NCBI GenBank assembly: GCA_023055425.1
Contig: JALGPY010000074.1
Location: 186,001 to 250,000 of the forward strand
Length of the DNA stretch: 64,000 nt
DNA from: Linanthus parryae
Taxonomy: Eukaryota > Streptophyta > Magnoliopsida > Ericales > Polemoniaceae
Reading direction: 5' to 3'
Within the stretch, counting starts at the first letter, position 1; every line of letters starts with the position of its first letter. Below are positions 34,596 through 46,467 of this stretch, in pieces. The notes beneath the pieces are model-generated. The model was not told the origin of the DNA. It saw nothing but the letters and a program-made list of their open reading frames with translations, and ran no database searches. The position numbers were made by a program, and so were the translations under genes.

Positions 34596-34614
34596 AAAAT
34601 AATACCTATGATAT
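34521..34614. mobile_element. Poly(T)-only retroinsertion with 12-bp target duplication
   Basis: TACCTATGATAT occurs at 34521-34532 and again at 34603-34614. The 70-bp insert is TTTGTTTGTTTG, then about 45 T, then GCAAAATAA. On the minus strand this reads as a short body, a long poly(A) and a CAAA-rich end. A 43-nt homopolymer still this clean implies a young insertion or a sequencing-prone tract. Confidence 0.7.
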
Positions 34615-35403
34615 CAAGAGGGAGAAAGAAACTAAACGGAGTTTGAGTGCCGAAAACACCACAATAACGGAATTTTCTCTAAAAGAATACCAAAATGCAT
34701 TATTAAATCATGAGATTGTTCTTTTTTCGTTTTGTCTTGCTAGCATGATATATATTTTTCTTTGTTACAACAGACAAATATTGTTTCAAAATATTCACAC
34801 ACACACACACATATATATATTCGGATATGTGTGTGTACATCTGTATATGTATACATATTTAAAAGGAGTAGTGGTATTTAACCTCAAACACTCGGTGATG
34901 AAGGGGAATAGTGTAGGAACTTATTAACTCTTTATTCTTTTTCTTGATCGTAAGGTGTGAGATTTCTCAACACGGCGCTTGACACATGTGGTACCTTTCG
35001 ACTTACACGTGGATCTTTTATACGCCGGTAATGAGTATTGCTTAACTATTCACGTAAAATTTAGTCTTAGTATGATACCATGTAAATAATTTATGAGATT
35101 CTATCTCGAAACTAATTTACAGTGAGAATGAGGGTAGTAGCCTTTAAACTTATTAACTCAAATTCTTCTTCCTGAATTGCCCGATTCATGACTTCTCAAC
35201 ACATAAAACACACCGAGCAATTTAATTTTGTCATGAATTTTGAACAAACGCACAATTACTATTAATGTCTTTTAAGATTTAAGTAATGAAAATAATAAAA
35301 TCTTTGAGATATGATACATATTTATCTGGATACTTGTATCCGATTGATTATGATCCATAAGTGGTATTATTTGATGAAATAAGTATTTCATTTTAGCATA
35401 TTC
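34615..35403. other. AT-rich intergenic DNA
   Basis: Contains a short CA/TA dinucleotide tract (34796-34860). No gene or bounded repeat was recognised before the LINE that begins at 35416. Confidence 0.55.
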
Positions 35404-35657
35404 AAATCACCAGCATGGCTCCCTCTTGGGGATCAGCTCTGAACCGAAAAATACTCTAAAAACCTTTTCTGGGATTTCTAGCGAGTTACTTCGTCTTTTT
35501 ACCGGCGTTCTAAGCGCCGAATTCTGGTTCTGTCCCAAACTATTGTCTCCAATCTAAACCTCAACCTCTCACCCACCTTCTTCACCACACTCATACACCC
35601 TCTTTCTCTTTCTCTGTGACTCTCTTCTGAGTTTTATTCCCAGATCTATACCCCACC

Positions 35658-37355
35658 ATGACAGAATTCGAAGAAATATCGTTGGAACTTGAGGACGATG
35701 CCTCAACGGTAGCAAAACTGAAAGGAGCAACGATGGTCGGAAAGATCCTGTGTGAAAAACCATATAGCCAAACCATTATTCAGAACATAGCTCCGGGGGT
35801 TTGAAACATTAAGCATACGAAACTCAAAGTCGAATGCTTTGGTGAGAACAAATTTATTTTCTACTTTAAAGATCTTGCTGATTGTCAAAGAATCAAGGAT
35901 CAAGCACCATGGACCTTCCAAAATCACATCATGGTGATGAAGGAATGGATCCAAGGAAAAAGATTGAAAGAAATCAATTTCTCTGGGTGCCATTTCTGGG
36001 TACAAATTCATGGTCTGCCACTGGAAAAGATGTCTACGGATAACGCAAAAAAGATCGGAAGACTCATCGGACCGGTGGAAACAGTGGAAAGAGAAGAAGC
36101 TGAAGACCTGGTTCTCATGCCTTACCTAAAGGTCCGAGTAATGGTGAATACGAAGAACCCCTTCCCAGAGGCTTCAACCTAAATGGTTATGGTCCAAAAC
36201 CGGTATGGATTCATTTTAGCTATGAAAAGCTGAGGAATTTCTGTTATAAATGTGGTCGGTCCAATCACGACAACATGAATTGCAAATTTCTGAAGACGGT
36301 CCAAGGAGGAAGGATGGATTATAGGCCGGATCTCCGGGCAACATCCAAGGCATAATATCGGGAACAAAGAGAATTAGAGAAGGATCTCCATGCTCCGGTG
36401 ACGGAGGAAGAAGACCGGGAAATCAAAGCGATGGTAGCGCGTTGGAATAAGATTGCTGGAAGAAACAGGGAGGAGCGCATGGAGACGAATATTCTTTCAG
36501 AATCTAGAGATCCGAAGAGAGCTGATACAGTTGTGATTCAGAATCCAGAGGAAGGACATGAGCTGGAAAAGCAAACGCATGGAAATGACGATTCCTGGAA
36601 GATGAACCAACCAGGCAACACCAGCAAAGGTACAATCATTATCACAAAAATCGAAGAAGAATCGGACGTTGAATTCGTGCCAGAGACATAGCCAGAGAAA
36701 TTGGCTGAAATGGAAAATTTCACCAACTGATAAGGGAAAATGTGTCTTTATGACTCATCAGCAAAAGTCTTCGGACCCTAATCTTGAAAGCTTAATACCC
36801 CTTTTGGTCCTACACAAAGAAAAAGACTGCCCAAGAAAGAGAAAACCCATAATAAGAAGGAGAGATAAAAGCCCGATCTAGAACCACGAAAACACTGTCG
36901 TTGTGCTGAATAAGGGTTCAGACCCAAATAACCCGGGTAACCCTTTTACTGATATCACTCTGGCCAGGGTTTTTGGGAGATTAGTCTCACTGAAGAGAAA
37001 GCCAGAGTCGCAACCAGAATTCGGGGAAGGAAAGAAAAAATCGAAGAGAGAGGACGAATTGAGCCAGAATCTACGCTTTGAAGCTATGAAAATGACCCGT
37101 GAAGACATTACTTATGCCCAGCTGGTGTGCAATGCACAGGAAAAGGAAATTTCACAGAGGGATAAAAGAACAAGTGTCCAGGTTACAATCAAACAAAGCG
37201 TCGAGAAGAAGGTAAATTTTGCAACTCTAGATACTAGTGAAGATGATAGCATTTACGATTGTTATATGGAGGAATTTGAGAAATTGATGGGAGCGAAAGA
37301 TATAACTGAAAAGGTGGTGGTGGCTGACCTACAACAGCCACAAGATCAATGTTAG
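35658..37355 (+). pseudogene. LINE ORF1 (DUF4283 plus zinc knuckle), broken
   Basis: Nucleic-acid-binding protein of plant L1 elements. The reading from ATG 35658 (MTEFEEISLELEDD) runs into the DUF4283 fold (CFGENKFIFYFKDLADCQRI, then WVQIHGLPLEKM). It is followed by a CCHC knuckle, CYKCGRSNHDNMNC (about 36243-36284), and a charged tail ending at the TAG 37353-37355. Damage: an in-frame TGA at about 35802, a frameshift near 36165 just after KNPFPEA, and further stops at about 36354 and 36690. Its last codons overlap the ORF2 start. Confidence 0.85.
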
Positions 37356-37963
37356 TGCTCTCCTGGAACTGTCAGGGGTTGGGACGACCGCTGACAGTCC
37401 AGAAATTACGAGGGCTATGCAATGCCCATCATCCCAGTTTGTTTTTCTTAATGGAAACAAAAAAAAAAAGAAAAAAAAAAGTTAACATAGTAAGGAGAAA
37501 TCTGAGATTTCTCAATAGTGAGATTGTTAACCCACAAGGTTTGGCAGGTGGGTTAAGCCTCTGGTGGGTTGCTAATTTGGCAGTTCAAGCTCTGTTCAGC
37601 TCAAGAAACTTCATAGGAATTAGTCTACAGAATAAGGAAGGGAAGGAGGAAAATTGGTTGTTTGTTTATGGGGCTCCTAAACACAAAGCAAGGCAGAGAA
37701 TGTGGAATGAGATTGACAGGGTGGTGTCTAGATGGAATGGTGCTTGGACTATATGTAGTGATTTGAATGAGCTAGCTAACACAAATGACAAGCAGGGAGG
37801 TTCACAAGCAACTCTCTGGAAGATTGCTCAATTCTCCAATAGAATTTCCAAATGGGGATTAATGGAAGTAGAAGGAAAAGGAAATAATTACACATGGAGT
37901 AATAACATATTGGAGGACAATGTAAGAGAAAAGTTGGATAGATTCTTGGTGTCCTCAGAGTAG
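37349..37963 (+). pseudogene. LINE ORF2, endonuclease domain
   Basis: Start of ORF2. MLVLSWNCQGLGRPLTVQKL is the typical start of an apurinic-like (exonuclease/endonuclease/phosphatase) domain. It continues with LFFLMETK (catalytic Glu), YGAPK, and ICSDLNEL, where functional proteins usually read GDFN. It ends NNYTWSNN and EKLDRFLVS before a stop at 37961. The Asp-Asn of the active site is partly kept. The A-rich codons near 37460-37480 may mark a small insertion. ORF2 continues to 38137, where the Tat element is inserted. Confidence 0.88.
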
Positions 37964-38132
37964 AGAATTAACCATCCAAAGGCTGAAGGGCTACATGAAA
38001 TAATTCAAGGGTCTGATCATAGTCCCCTAGTAATTAATACAAATGCCAATAGAAGGAATGCCCCTTATAAGTTTAGGGTTGAGGACAAGTGGTCTAGCCA
38101 TCTAGAATACAAAAAATGGTGAAGGACATCTT

Positions 38133-38137
38133 GCTAT
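38133..38137. repeat. Target-site duplication of the Tat element, left copy
   Basis: GCTAT before the 5' LTR pairs with TCTAT (48617-48621) after the 3' LTR, matching in four of five bases. Confidence 0.5.
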
Positions 38138-38754
38138 TGTATATGGTGCTTTCCAGACAGACATATCACAGCCACATGGCAGCCATCCAGCACACCTAGC
38201 TGTGCTCCATACACACCGGATAACTACCCATGCTTATCCGCCTGGGGCTGCGAGACAGGGCCCTCGCGTACCATTCACACGAGACTTGTAGGGACTTAGT
38301 GGTTTGGAGGCTAGAGTAAGGCCCGTCGACAACCAAGCTCTCGCGCGACCTTTGGTAACTGACTGAGAGGTTTAAGTCTCACGTATCCCATAAATGTGGA
38401 CGATCTCATAACGGCCTCTGATATATGCGGACAAGTACGTAACGGTCCCTATATATATGGCTGAACGTGCCGTTACAGGGTCTATCATTAAGCCGCCATT
38501 TATGGTGCATTAACCCCCCCCCCCACAACGGTCACTTCCCCACTATATATAGGATCGTTAGCCCTCCAGGAGACTGCTTCTGATTCTCTTGGACACCTAG
38601 TCTCTCGCAGATCTATTGCTAAGCCTACTGTCTCTCTCTCTAGAGCAGTTAAAATTGCTTACTCTCTTCCTACTCATACCCTACTCTTCTCCGTGTTCTA
38701 ATCTCCTACTTGAGGTGTACACTCGGATCTCTCTTGAGGATTTCCTTGTGCACA
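38138..38754 (+). repeat. 5' LTR of the Tat-type Ty3/gypsy element
   Basis: 617 bp, starting TGTATATGG and ending TGTGCACA. The 3' LTR at 47997-48616 is clearly the same sequence with scattered substitutions, a 10-bp indel in the GTCGCGCGAG region and a different C-run length near 38513. A TATATATA box is at about 38544-38551. After the LTR, two bases on, TGGTGAAACCGACGTG begins the primer-binding site; I could not name the tRNA. Confidence 0.92.
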
Positions 38755-38815
38755 ATTGGTGAAACCGACGTGAAACCATCCACCTTCAAAACTCCGACCC
38801 ATTCACCAAGCATCC

Positions 38816-40041
38816 ATGTCTCTTGATGGTAATCTTCGTGACGGTGACCAATATCCTTTGAGAGAGGAAACCCCAAGAGAGGAGACTCCTAACACCAACG
38901 CCCAAAAAGCTACTGCAAGCAGCCCTTCTCTGGAGGCGTTGCAGGAGACGATTCAGAGGCAGGCCAAGGCCATGCAAGCTCAGTCCGTCCAGATCGCCCA
39001 AATCATGGCGCTTCTGGGAGGACTGGTCCAGAACACAACTCAGGGGACTTCGGCCTCACCACCAGCAACTCAGCTGCTTCCACCAGGGGTAGCCACCGCC
39101 TCTGTGGTGCGCACGACTACCCCACCTAACTCACAATCTTCTCTCCCCAACGGCCATGTATCTCAGGCGCTGGGACCCCAATCAGGCTCATCCATGACAC
39201 CTACGCCATCACTTTACCCCACAATACCTCCACATGCGAGTGGAGTTCAGGAAGGTTTCGTACTACCACCACCGCCTCCCTATGATCTGAACAGCTCCAT
39301 ATCCCAGGTTTCGCAGCAATCTCATCGTCAACTCCCGGAGGAAGTGTGCCTGCCAGCGTCGCAGCTTTGGAACAGTGAATAGACAGTATTATCGTGAACA
39401 AGAGTTTCGCAGATACCGTCATCCCAAAGGTTGAAAATGCACCTCCCATTCCGCGGGACATATACCTGATGCCCAATCCTGCTGGGTACAAAGCACCCAA
39501 ATGGTAGAAGTTCGATGAAGCTGGTGGGAATGCGCACGAACACGTAATGAGGTTCGTCGATTTGATGGGCCTGCATGCTGTAGATACCGGGCTACTGATG
39601 CGCGAATTCCCCAAATCCTTGGGGACTGTCGCATACAAGTGGTATAGGACCCTCAAAGAAGGATCTGTCAAGTCATGGGATGATATGGTAAAGAAATCCT
39701 ACAGCGAGTTCTTTCAAGTGGAGGAAAATGTCACCACCATTCATCTCTTCCGTATGCATCAGAAGCATGACGAAGAAGGGGTTGCCTTCATCAAAAGGTT
39801 CAGGTCCAGGTCCTTGGAATGCATCGACGATGTTTTGGAAAGTCGTATGGTGGAAATCTGCCTCCAAGGCATGCGCGATGAATATAAAGGTATGTTAATA
39901 AATTTGAATATGCCTACCTTTTCAAAATTGATTGATTGCACCAGGAATATTGAGCCTCTGGTGGACAAGATGAATAAGAAGGCCAGTAAGCTCTGGCTTC
40001 AAGATTGGGAGATTCAACTACAAACGTGGACGCGATGTTGA
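38816..40041 (+). pseudogene. Tat gag, broken
   Basis: The structural protein starts at ATG 38816 (MSLDGNLRDGDQYPLREETP), with a Gln-rich helix (EALQETIQRQAKAMQAQSVQ) and a Pro/Ser-rich linker. After a frameshift near 39345 and a stop at 39379, the capsid-like Retrotrans_gag core runs 39547-40041 (FPKSLGTVAYKWYRTLKEGS, then FIKRFRSRSLECID). No zinc knuckle could be read in the following degenerate stretch up to 40460. Confidence 0.82.
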
Positions 40042-40463
40042 TGTCCATGCAGTGTCGTCCCCTCACAAGCAGTAGCGGCCCGCTCCTCGAGAAGCACTTA
40101 CCTTGCCTTATTCAGTTGAAGACGCGATAGACCTTTGCAAAAGATGGTGGAAAGACGGAATCTTACTGGTGCTGGAGCACAGACCCTCTGGAGATCAGCT
40201 ACGGGACCCGAGGTGGTGCGAGTGCCATGGGCAGGTCACTCACCGAACAAGGGAGTGCAAAAAGCTCTGATGGCTGGTGGAGAGGAAGATCAAGGAGGGA
40301 CAGTTGATGAACCTGCTAAGGATGTTCGCAGCAACCCCTTGCCGTCCCACGGGCAATAGGAGCCCAAGGGAAAGGAGATCGCTATGATCTCAATCATGGA
40401 CCTCGAAGAGGCCGCAGATGAAGATTATGGTGTAGATGAAGATTATGGCGTAGATGATGAATC

Positions 40464-40895
40464 ATGCAGGGAGGACTCGCATTAAAAGATGAAGATTATG
40501 GTGTAGACACGGAGGATTCGCGTGCCGAACGCATCAAGAACTCCAACAAGTTTGGGAAGTTCTTTGATAATATGAATTTCTCAAGCAGCTGCAGACACGA
40601 AATGATAAAGGCCATCTTAAGGGTGGCAGAGGACTATGGAGAGGAGCTGGTTACCTCGAATGGCAAAGTTGTCAGGGCGACGCGATCAAACGACCTAGTC
40701 ATGACGTTTGACGAATCGGACAAAAGGGTAGATTCAAGCCACCAGAGGCCGCTGTATGTGACGGCCGTCATAAATGATGTCGAGTTCAAGCGAGCTTTTG
40801 TTGATGGGGGATCCACAATGAATGTGATTTCACTCAGCACCCTAGAGTTAGCTGGGGTCCCGCAAAGCAAGATTGTCAAGAAGCATCGCCATTGA
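40464..40895 (+). pseudogene. Tat aspartic protease region
   Basis: The end of this ORF reads RPLYVTAVINDVEFKRAFVD and then GGSTMNVIS. The DGGS sequence sits where retroviral-type proteases have D[ST]GA, and Tat elements commonly have D.GS. A frameshift after KIVKK (about 40885) moves the rest (YQMIIGRAWIHRFDAVPSTT, about 41007) into another frame at 40892-41434. Confidence 0.75.
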
Positions 40896-41748
40896 TGGGC
40901 TTCGGAAGTGACTCCAGAATGAACATGGGATGGATCCACCTGGGAGTCCAGATCGGACAGATTAGGTGTTCTGCCAAATTCCATGTCATTGATGCCAACA
41001 CTACTTATCAAATGATCATTGGTCGAGCGTGGATTCACCGCTTCGACGCTGTGCCCTCTACAACCCATCAGGTGATGAAGGCCATTTGGAGAGACAGAGT
41101 GGTTGCCATACCTGCTTCGGTGAATCCTTTCAACTTAGAGGAGGCGCACTTGTATGAAGCGGTGTGGTTTACAGAGATGGCAGACGAGGCCACTCCAGCT
41201 CCACTCCGACCAACTCCCTTGCCCAAATGGGAGGACATCAAAGAACAATCACCAGCTGGGGTGATGGTGATGCGCGAGGAGTTGGAGGAGAAAAAGCCTA
41301 TACGAGAAGAAAATCCCAGGGTAAGTTACAGCAAGAAGAAAATCTATACCCTAAAGAGGGTTGTAAACCAGGATGACCAGGCCAAACAGGTGGGATGCTT
41401 CTATTCTAATGGGAAGAACTGCTACCGCATCTGAAGGTGCGGGGGGTGGGGGGGGGGTCATCTTCGACCCATCTCATCGAAGGTTCCCCCGAGAAAATCT
41501 GCGATCTGGCAAAAGCTTTCGGCGAGGATAAAGAGGGGACACCGATAGAAGAATTAAAGGAGGCACACGAATGCATGGAAGACCACCCAAAACCCCAAAA
41601 GCAAGAACTGAAGGAAGTATTCATGTGCCCAACGGAGAAAAAGAAGAGGCCAGACTTCTTGAGCGCAGACCTTAGTAAAGAAGAGGAACAATAACTACTC
41701 AATCTGCTGAAGGAGTATAAAGATTTTTGCGCGTAGTACTACGACGAA

Positions 41749-42790
41749 ATGCCTGGGCTAGACCAGGCCATTACCGTGCATAGACTGGATTTCATTTCAG
41801 GCTCGAAGTCCGTGAAGAAAAGTGCGAGGAATTTCTGTCCGGAGATCAACGTCAATATAAAGGAGGAAATAGTAAAGTTGCTGAATGCCAAGTTCATTGA
41901 GCCAAATCACCATCCCACCTGGCTCGCCAACATAGTGCATGTCTTGAATAAAAATGGCAGCCTGCGCGTTTGTGTTGATTTCAGGGATCTGAACAAGTTC
42001 TGCCCTAAGGATGATTTCCTGCTGCCAAATATAGACCTCCTGATCGACTGTAGTGCAGCGCCACGAAATGTTCAGCTTTATGGACGGGTTTAGCGGCTAC
42101 AACCAGATCAAAATGGACCCAACAGACGCGAAGAAGACATCGTTCATCACGCCTGTGGGAGTCTTCAATCGGTCTAAAGAATGCAGGCGCTACTTAACAG
42201 CGCGCAATGATGGCGTTGTTCCACGACATAATACATCAGGAGCCCGAGTTCTATGTGGACGACTTAGTGATCAAATCCAGGCAGAAGGATGACCATTGGA
42301 AAGACTTAAGGAAAGTCTTCGAGAGACGCCGAGTGTACCAGGTAAATATGAACACCATGAAATGCGCGTTTGGGGTAACCTCAGGAAAATTCCTAGGCTG
42401 CGTGATTCATCAGCACGGAATTGAGCTTGATCCCGCGAAGATCTCGGCAATCACCAGTTTGCCCACGCCAGAATCTCAGAGCACCTTGAAGACATTTCTG
42501 GGAAAGCTGTCCTACCTAAGAAGATTCATACCAGCAATTGCGGAACTGACCTTTTGCTTTGGCAGTTTGCTAAAAAAGAATGCAACATTGTTATGGACGA
42601 AGGAGCATCAGGCTGCATTCGAGAAATTGAAGAAGTTGTTAACATCCCCAAGAGTCATGATTGCACCTCAACTGGGATCGCCTCTACTACTGTACCTAAC
42701 TTCAACAAGGAGATCTATTGGGGCATTACTAGCTCAGGAGTTCGAAGGACAGGAAAGGCCAGTGTACTACATCTCGCGCATGATCTAGGC
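41749..42790 (+). pseudogene. Tat reverse transcriptase, frameshifted
   Basis: MPGLDQAITVHRLD begins the RT. Then come CVDFRDLNKFCPKDDFLLPN (41971), MDGFSGYNQIKMDPTDAKKT (42078) and the catalytic YVDD (42252-42263, FYVDDLVIKS), followed by the connection GKFLGCVIHQHGIELDPAKI and FLGKLSYLRRFIPAIAEL. At least two frameshifts, between about 42050 and 42210, break the frame. The YVDD itself is intact. Confidence 0.88.
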
Positions 42791-43561
42791 TGCAGAATCC
42801 AGGTACACAGATATCGAACGCCACTGCCTTGCTTTATTTTTCACCATTGAAAAGTTAAAGAATTATATTGCTTCACATAAAGTGGTTATCGTCACAAAGA
42901 ACGATCCTATTCGTTATCTGTTGGGACACTCGCCTCCTTCTGGGAGATTGGCCAAGTGGTACATGACCATTTACCAGTAGGAAATAGTCTGTGCGCGACC
43001 AACGGCCATTAAATCACAAGCATTGGCGGACTTGTTGGCCCAGTTCCCGGATGAAAGCTGTGAGCCTTTAGCACAGGAGGAATTCGAAGGGCTGAAAATA
43101 TATGCGATCAACAACCTCTATTAGAGGCTGCAGTTTGATGGTTCATCCACAAGGTCCGTGGTGGAATTGGAGTGGTGTTGATCAAGCCTGATCAGGAGCT
43201 CATCCAGATGTCTACCAAGCTAGACTTTGCGGTGACCAATAATGAAGCTGAGTATGAGGCTCTGATAGCAGGATTACTTGCAGCAAAGGCCTTAGAGGCT
43301 CATAACCTCATCATAATGGGGGAATCCAAGCTCATAGTAAAGCAAGCTTCAGGGGAGTACGCATTGAAAGAGATTAACTTGCTGAAATACAGGTCAATAG
43401 TGCAGAAGCTGGTGCAGAAATTCGAATTTGTCAGGTACGATCACACTCCACGATCTGATAACCGACACGCAGACGCACTAGTTACTTTGGGATCCAAGAT
43501 CAGTTCCGATAAGTCCCAGCAAAAATCTCAATTGAGGTTAAGAAAACTCCATCTTTGGTAA
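42791..43561 (+). pseudogene. Tat RNase H plus second archaeal-type RNase H
   Basis: After the RT an RNase H of gypsy type is readable in pieces (RHCLALFFTI, then KVVIVTKNDPIRYLLG) with stops. From 43140 a second RNase H follows: GSSTRSVVELEWC (frameshifted start), then LDFAVTNNEAEYEALIAGLL with the Glu, IIMGESKLIVKQASGEY, where the usual Asp of 'GDSKLV' reads Glu, and RSDNRHADALVTLGSK with the final Asp. Two RNase H domains in tandem support Tat affiliation. Confidence 0.8.
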
Positions 43562-43688
43562 AAGATCTATGCGAAGAGGAGTCTGCAGAGGAGGCAGACT
43601 GGAGAAAGCCCATAATGCGCGCTATAGCTGAAGGCACGGGCAAGGAAAGCTGGGTTTCCACAAAGGGTTTTGCATACATGACAGTCTG

Positions 43689-45140
43689 TTGTACTACAAA
43701 GGCCCTGGGGGATTTCTCATGCGTTGCGTAACAGAGGAGGAAGGACGAGCAACCTTGGAAAAGATCCATCAGCACTCGTGCGGAGAAAACGAGATCTCCA
43801 TCTACAGAAAGGCGCAGAGAAATGGAATTCACTTTTCGCCGCCATCATACAGAGCAACTGCGGAAAATGCGCGCTGATAAAGGACTCCTTAGAGGTCGCT
43901 TCAATTGAATATGAGGATTGGTGAAAACCTATAATCGATTATCTGCAGGATGGGACTTTGTCGAACGACAGAAGGGAAGCTGACAAGCTTAAGAGAAAGG
44001 CAGCTCGGTACGTATTGCAAGAGAATCTGCTTTGGCGAAAAGGGCACAAAGAACCTACTCAGATGCTTAAATGGGCAAGAAATCCAGGAATTCATGGAGA
44101 TGTCCCATCAAGTGGAGCACCAAGGAGGCGCTAAGTTGTGCAGGTAGCTCCTAACTGTTGGTTACTTTTGGCCAACCATGGAGACTGACTGTCGAGCGAA
44201 GGTCAAGAGATGCCAACAATTTCAGTTCCATGGTCATCTAGTCCATGCCCCGGCCGTTGACCTGCACGCGTTAGGAACTCCTTGGCCATTCCAAACATGG
44301 TCTTTGGATTTCATTGGTCCAATTCGACCCCCTTCGCGTGGGAATCAGTTCATATTTACCGGAATGGAGCAATACACCAAATGGGTCGAGGCAGTCTCGC
44401 TCAAGACAGCCAACACAGAAGTTGTGGTCAAGTTCATACAGGAGAACATTATCGACCGTCTTGGGATCCCCAACACTATCCTATCTGACAATGGAACTCT
44501 CTTTTTCAATCAACAGGTGGCTGTAAAATTAATGGAGTACAATGTAAGACAGGTATGCTCGACGCCTTATTATCCGAAGGGGAATGGAAAAGCGGAGGCC
44601 ACAAACAAGACGCTACTCAGAATACTGAGTAAGATGGTCGTGGATGATCATAAAAAGTGGGCGGGTTCCCTGGGAACGGCACTCTGGGCGTATCGAAAAT
44701 CACCAAGGAACCTACTGGGACTTCCCCATTTTCGCTTTGTTATGGAGCTGAAGCAGTGGGCCCCGCTGAGGTGAAGATAAACTCTGCAAGGCTAGCTTTC
44801 AGTGCCTTGTACGACAACGAGCGCGATCATGACCTCATTCTGCTCGAAGAAAGGCGCGAATTAGCTAAGAAAATAAACACCAAGTATAAAAGAAAGGATC
44901 TCGCGGGCCTACAACAAAACCGTCCAGCATCGGGACTTCGCAGTAGGAGACCTGGTCCTACGAGCTTCCAACCATTAAATGCGCGAAGCAACTCATCCCA
45001 AGTTTGCTGCCAATTGAGAAGGACCTTTTGAAGTCAAGGAGGTGTTTGATAGTGGCTACTGCAACATCCTGCGATGCCACGGGACTGCCACTACGCCCAC
45101 ACCAATCAACGTGCGATGGCTCAAAAGGTACTATCCTTAG
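43689..45140 (+). pseudogene. Tat integrase, broken
   Basis: The N-terminal zinc-binding part is degraded, with pieces at 43950-44147. From 44178 the ORF reads KVKRCQQFQFHGHLVHAPAV; the second Cys of CxxC reads Phe. The core follows: WSLDFIGPI (first Asp), LSDNGTLFFNQQ (second Asp) and YYPKGNGKAEATNKTLLRIL (Glu), so all three catalytic residues are present. A frameshift near 44705 moves the C-terminal part (SLCYGAEAVGPAEV) into the frame ending 45031. The C-terminal domain fades by about 45140. Confidence 0.88.
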
Positions 45141-45300
45141 CCTCCTCTTTTTTGCTTTAGATTTTCATTATATATATTCCTATATCCTCCCATATTAGGA
45201 CTAAATTAATGATAATAACTCTCCCATATGATAGCTCTTCTATCAGTTGCTAAGCTTCATTCCATTATTTCTTCTTGACAGTTGATCACACTGCAAATAC

Positions 45301-45742
45301 AAATTAAAAGCCTATATGTCTAGATAGCCGCACAGGCGAATTTAAAAGCCTATCTCTCTAGATAGCAGCACACGCGAATTAAAGCCTATCTGTTTAGATA
45401 GCAACAAATACCAAATTAAAGCCTATCTGTTTATATAGCAGCAAATGCCAAGTTAAAGCCTATCTGTTCAGATAGAGTCAAATACCAAATTAAAGCCTAT
45501 CTGTCTAGATAGCAACACACGCGATTTTAAAGCCTATATGTCTAGATAGCAGCACACGCGAATTAAAATCATATCTGCTTAGATAGCATCAAACGGGAAT
45601 GAAAGCCTATTTGTTTAGATATCAGCAAACGCGAATGAAAGCCTATCTGTTTAGATAGCAGCAAATACAAATTCAAAGCCTATCTGACTAGATAGCAGCA
45701 AGCGAGAACTAAAGCCAATCTATCTAGATAGCAGCTAAACGC
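45301..45742 (+). repeat. Twelve-unit minisatellite with palindromic core
   Basis: About twelve imperfect units of 36-38 bp lie in tandem. The core of most units is gcctatctgtttagatag, which contains a 6-bp inverted repeat CTATCT/AGATAG around a 4-nt loop; the linker is typically cagcaaacgcgaattaaa with variation. It lies between integrase and the antisense ORF of the Tat element, where such elements are known to carry variable tandem repeats. It has no spacer-like diversity and is not a CRISPR array. Confidence 0.93.
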
Positions 45743-45857
45743 GATGCTTACAAGCAAGCAAAATTTGGAAATAGAATCCATACATCAAAAAGCATTCTCA
45801 AAAGAACGTTCCAGAATCCTACATAAGACTCTAGACTACAGATTTAGCTACAACTGA

Positions 45858-46324
45858 CTAGCTACCACCATCGACGTCCTCGATCAAAACAGAGCTCTTG
45901 TCGATGCCCCTAACACGGTGAGAGGCCAAATAACCTTCAAACAATGAAGGCTTATGATGCGAAGAACAAATGGGAGAACAGCTCATGGGGCAGAAAGCTG
46001 ATTGTGTACCCCGCTCATTACTCTCAGGATCAAGCACTAGTAGCGAAGTGTCTCCTGACGACGGTCCACCCGAGGACATTCTCCTCGAACATATTTAGAG
46101 AAAGGGTGATTCCACTCTGATAAAATAACTGACACCACTGATATTTGAAAAGCTTGGGTGAACCAAAGGTTTCTCTCGTGGACTTCTTGGGAGACATTTC
46201 TATAACACAACGCACACATGCAGCATTGGGGATCCAGAGCTGGTATGAGTTGTAAAGAGGAAAAGAGCGATGAATGGAATGCCAAGAATGCCAAGAACTC
46301 AGAAAAGGAGGCATGATTGTTCAA
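45858..46324 (-). other. Short antisense ORFs downstream of the PMD-like ORF
   Basis: On the minus strand an ORF opens MSPKKSTRETFGSPKLFKYQ at about 46194. Its first residues resemble the start of the neighbouring antisense ORF (MAPKQSTKEAVELPELPRDL), suggesting a duplicated or alternative 5' end of the same captured gene. Reading frames are short (under 100 codons) and no domain is complete. Confidence 0.35.
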
Positions 46325-46467
46325 TCTTGGTTATGGGTTTGTAAATTAAGAAGGAGAAGTATTCTTCCCAGTGGAAAACCCAAAAGGGCGATAATGGTGA
46401 ACAACCAACTACAAAAAAGGGGTTTATATAGGGCCCGGAGGGGGTGACTTTTCAGTTATGGGCTGAG

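Noticed and set aside
34526..34927. 133-codon ORF with a poly-Phe start
   Set aside because: The Phe run is the poly(T) tract of a retroinsertion; the rest has no domain.
45301..45742. CRISPR-like array
   Set aside because: The units are tandem with conserved linkers, in a plant retrotransposon. There are no unique spacers.
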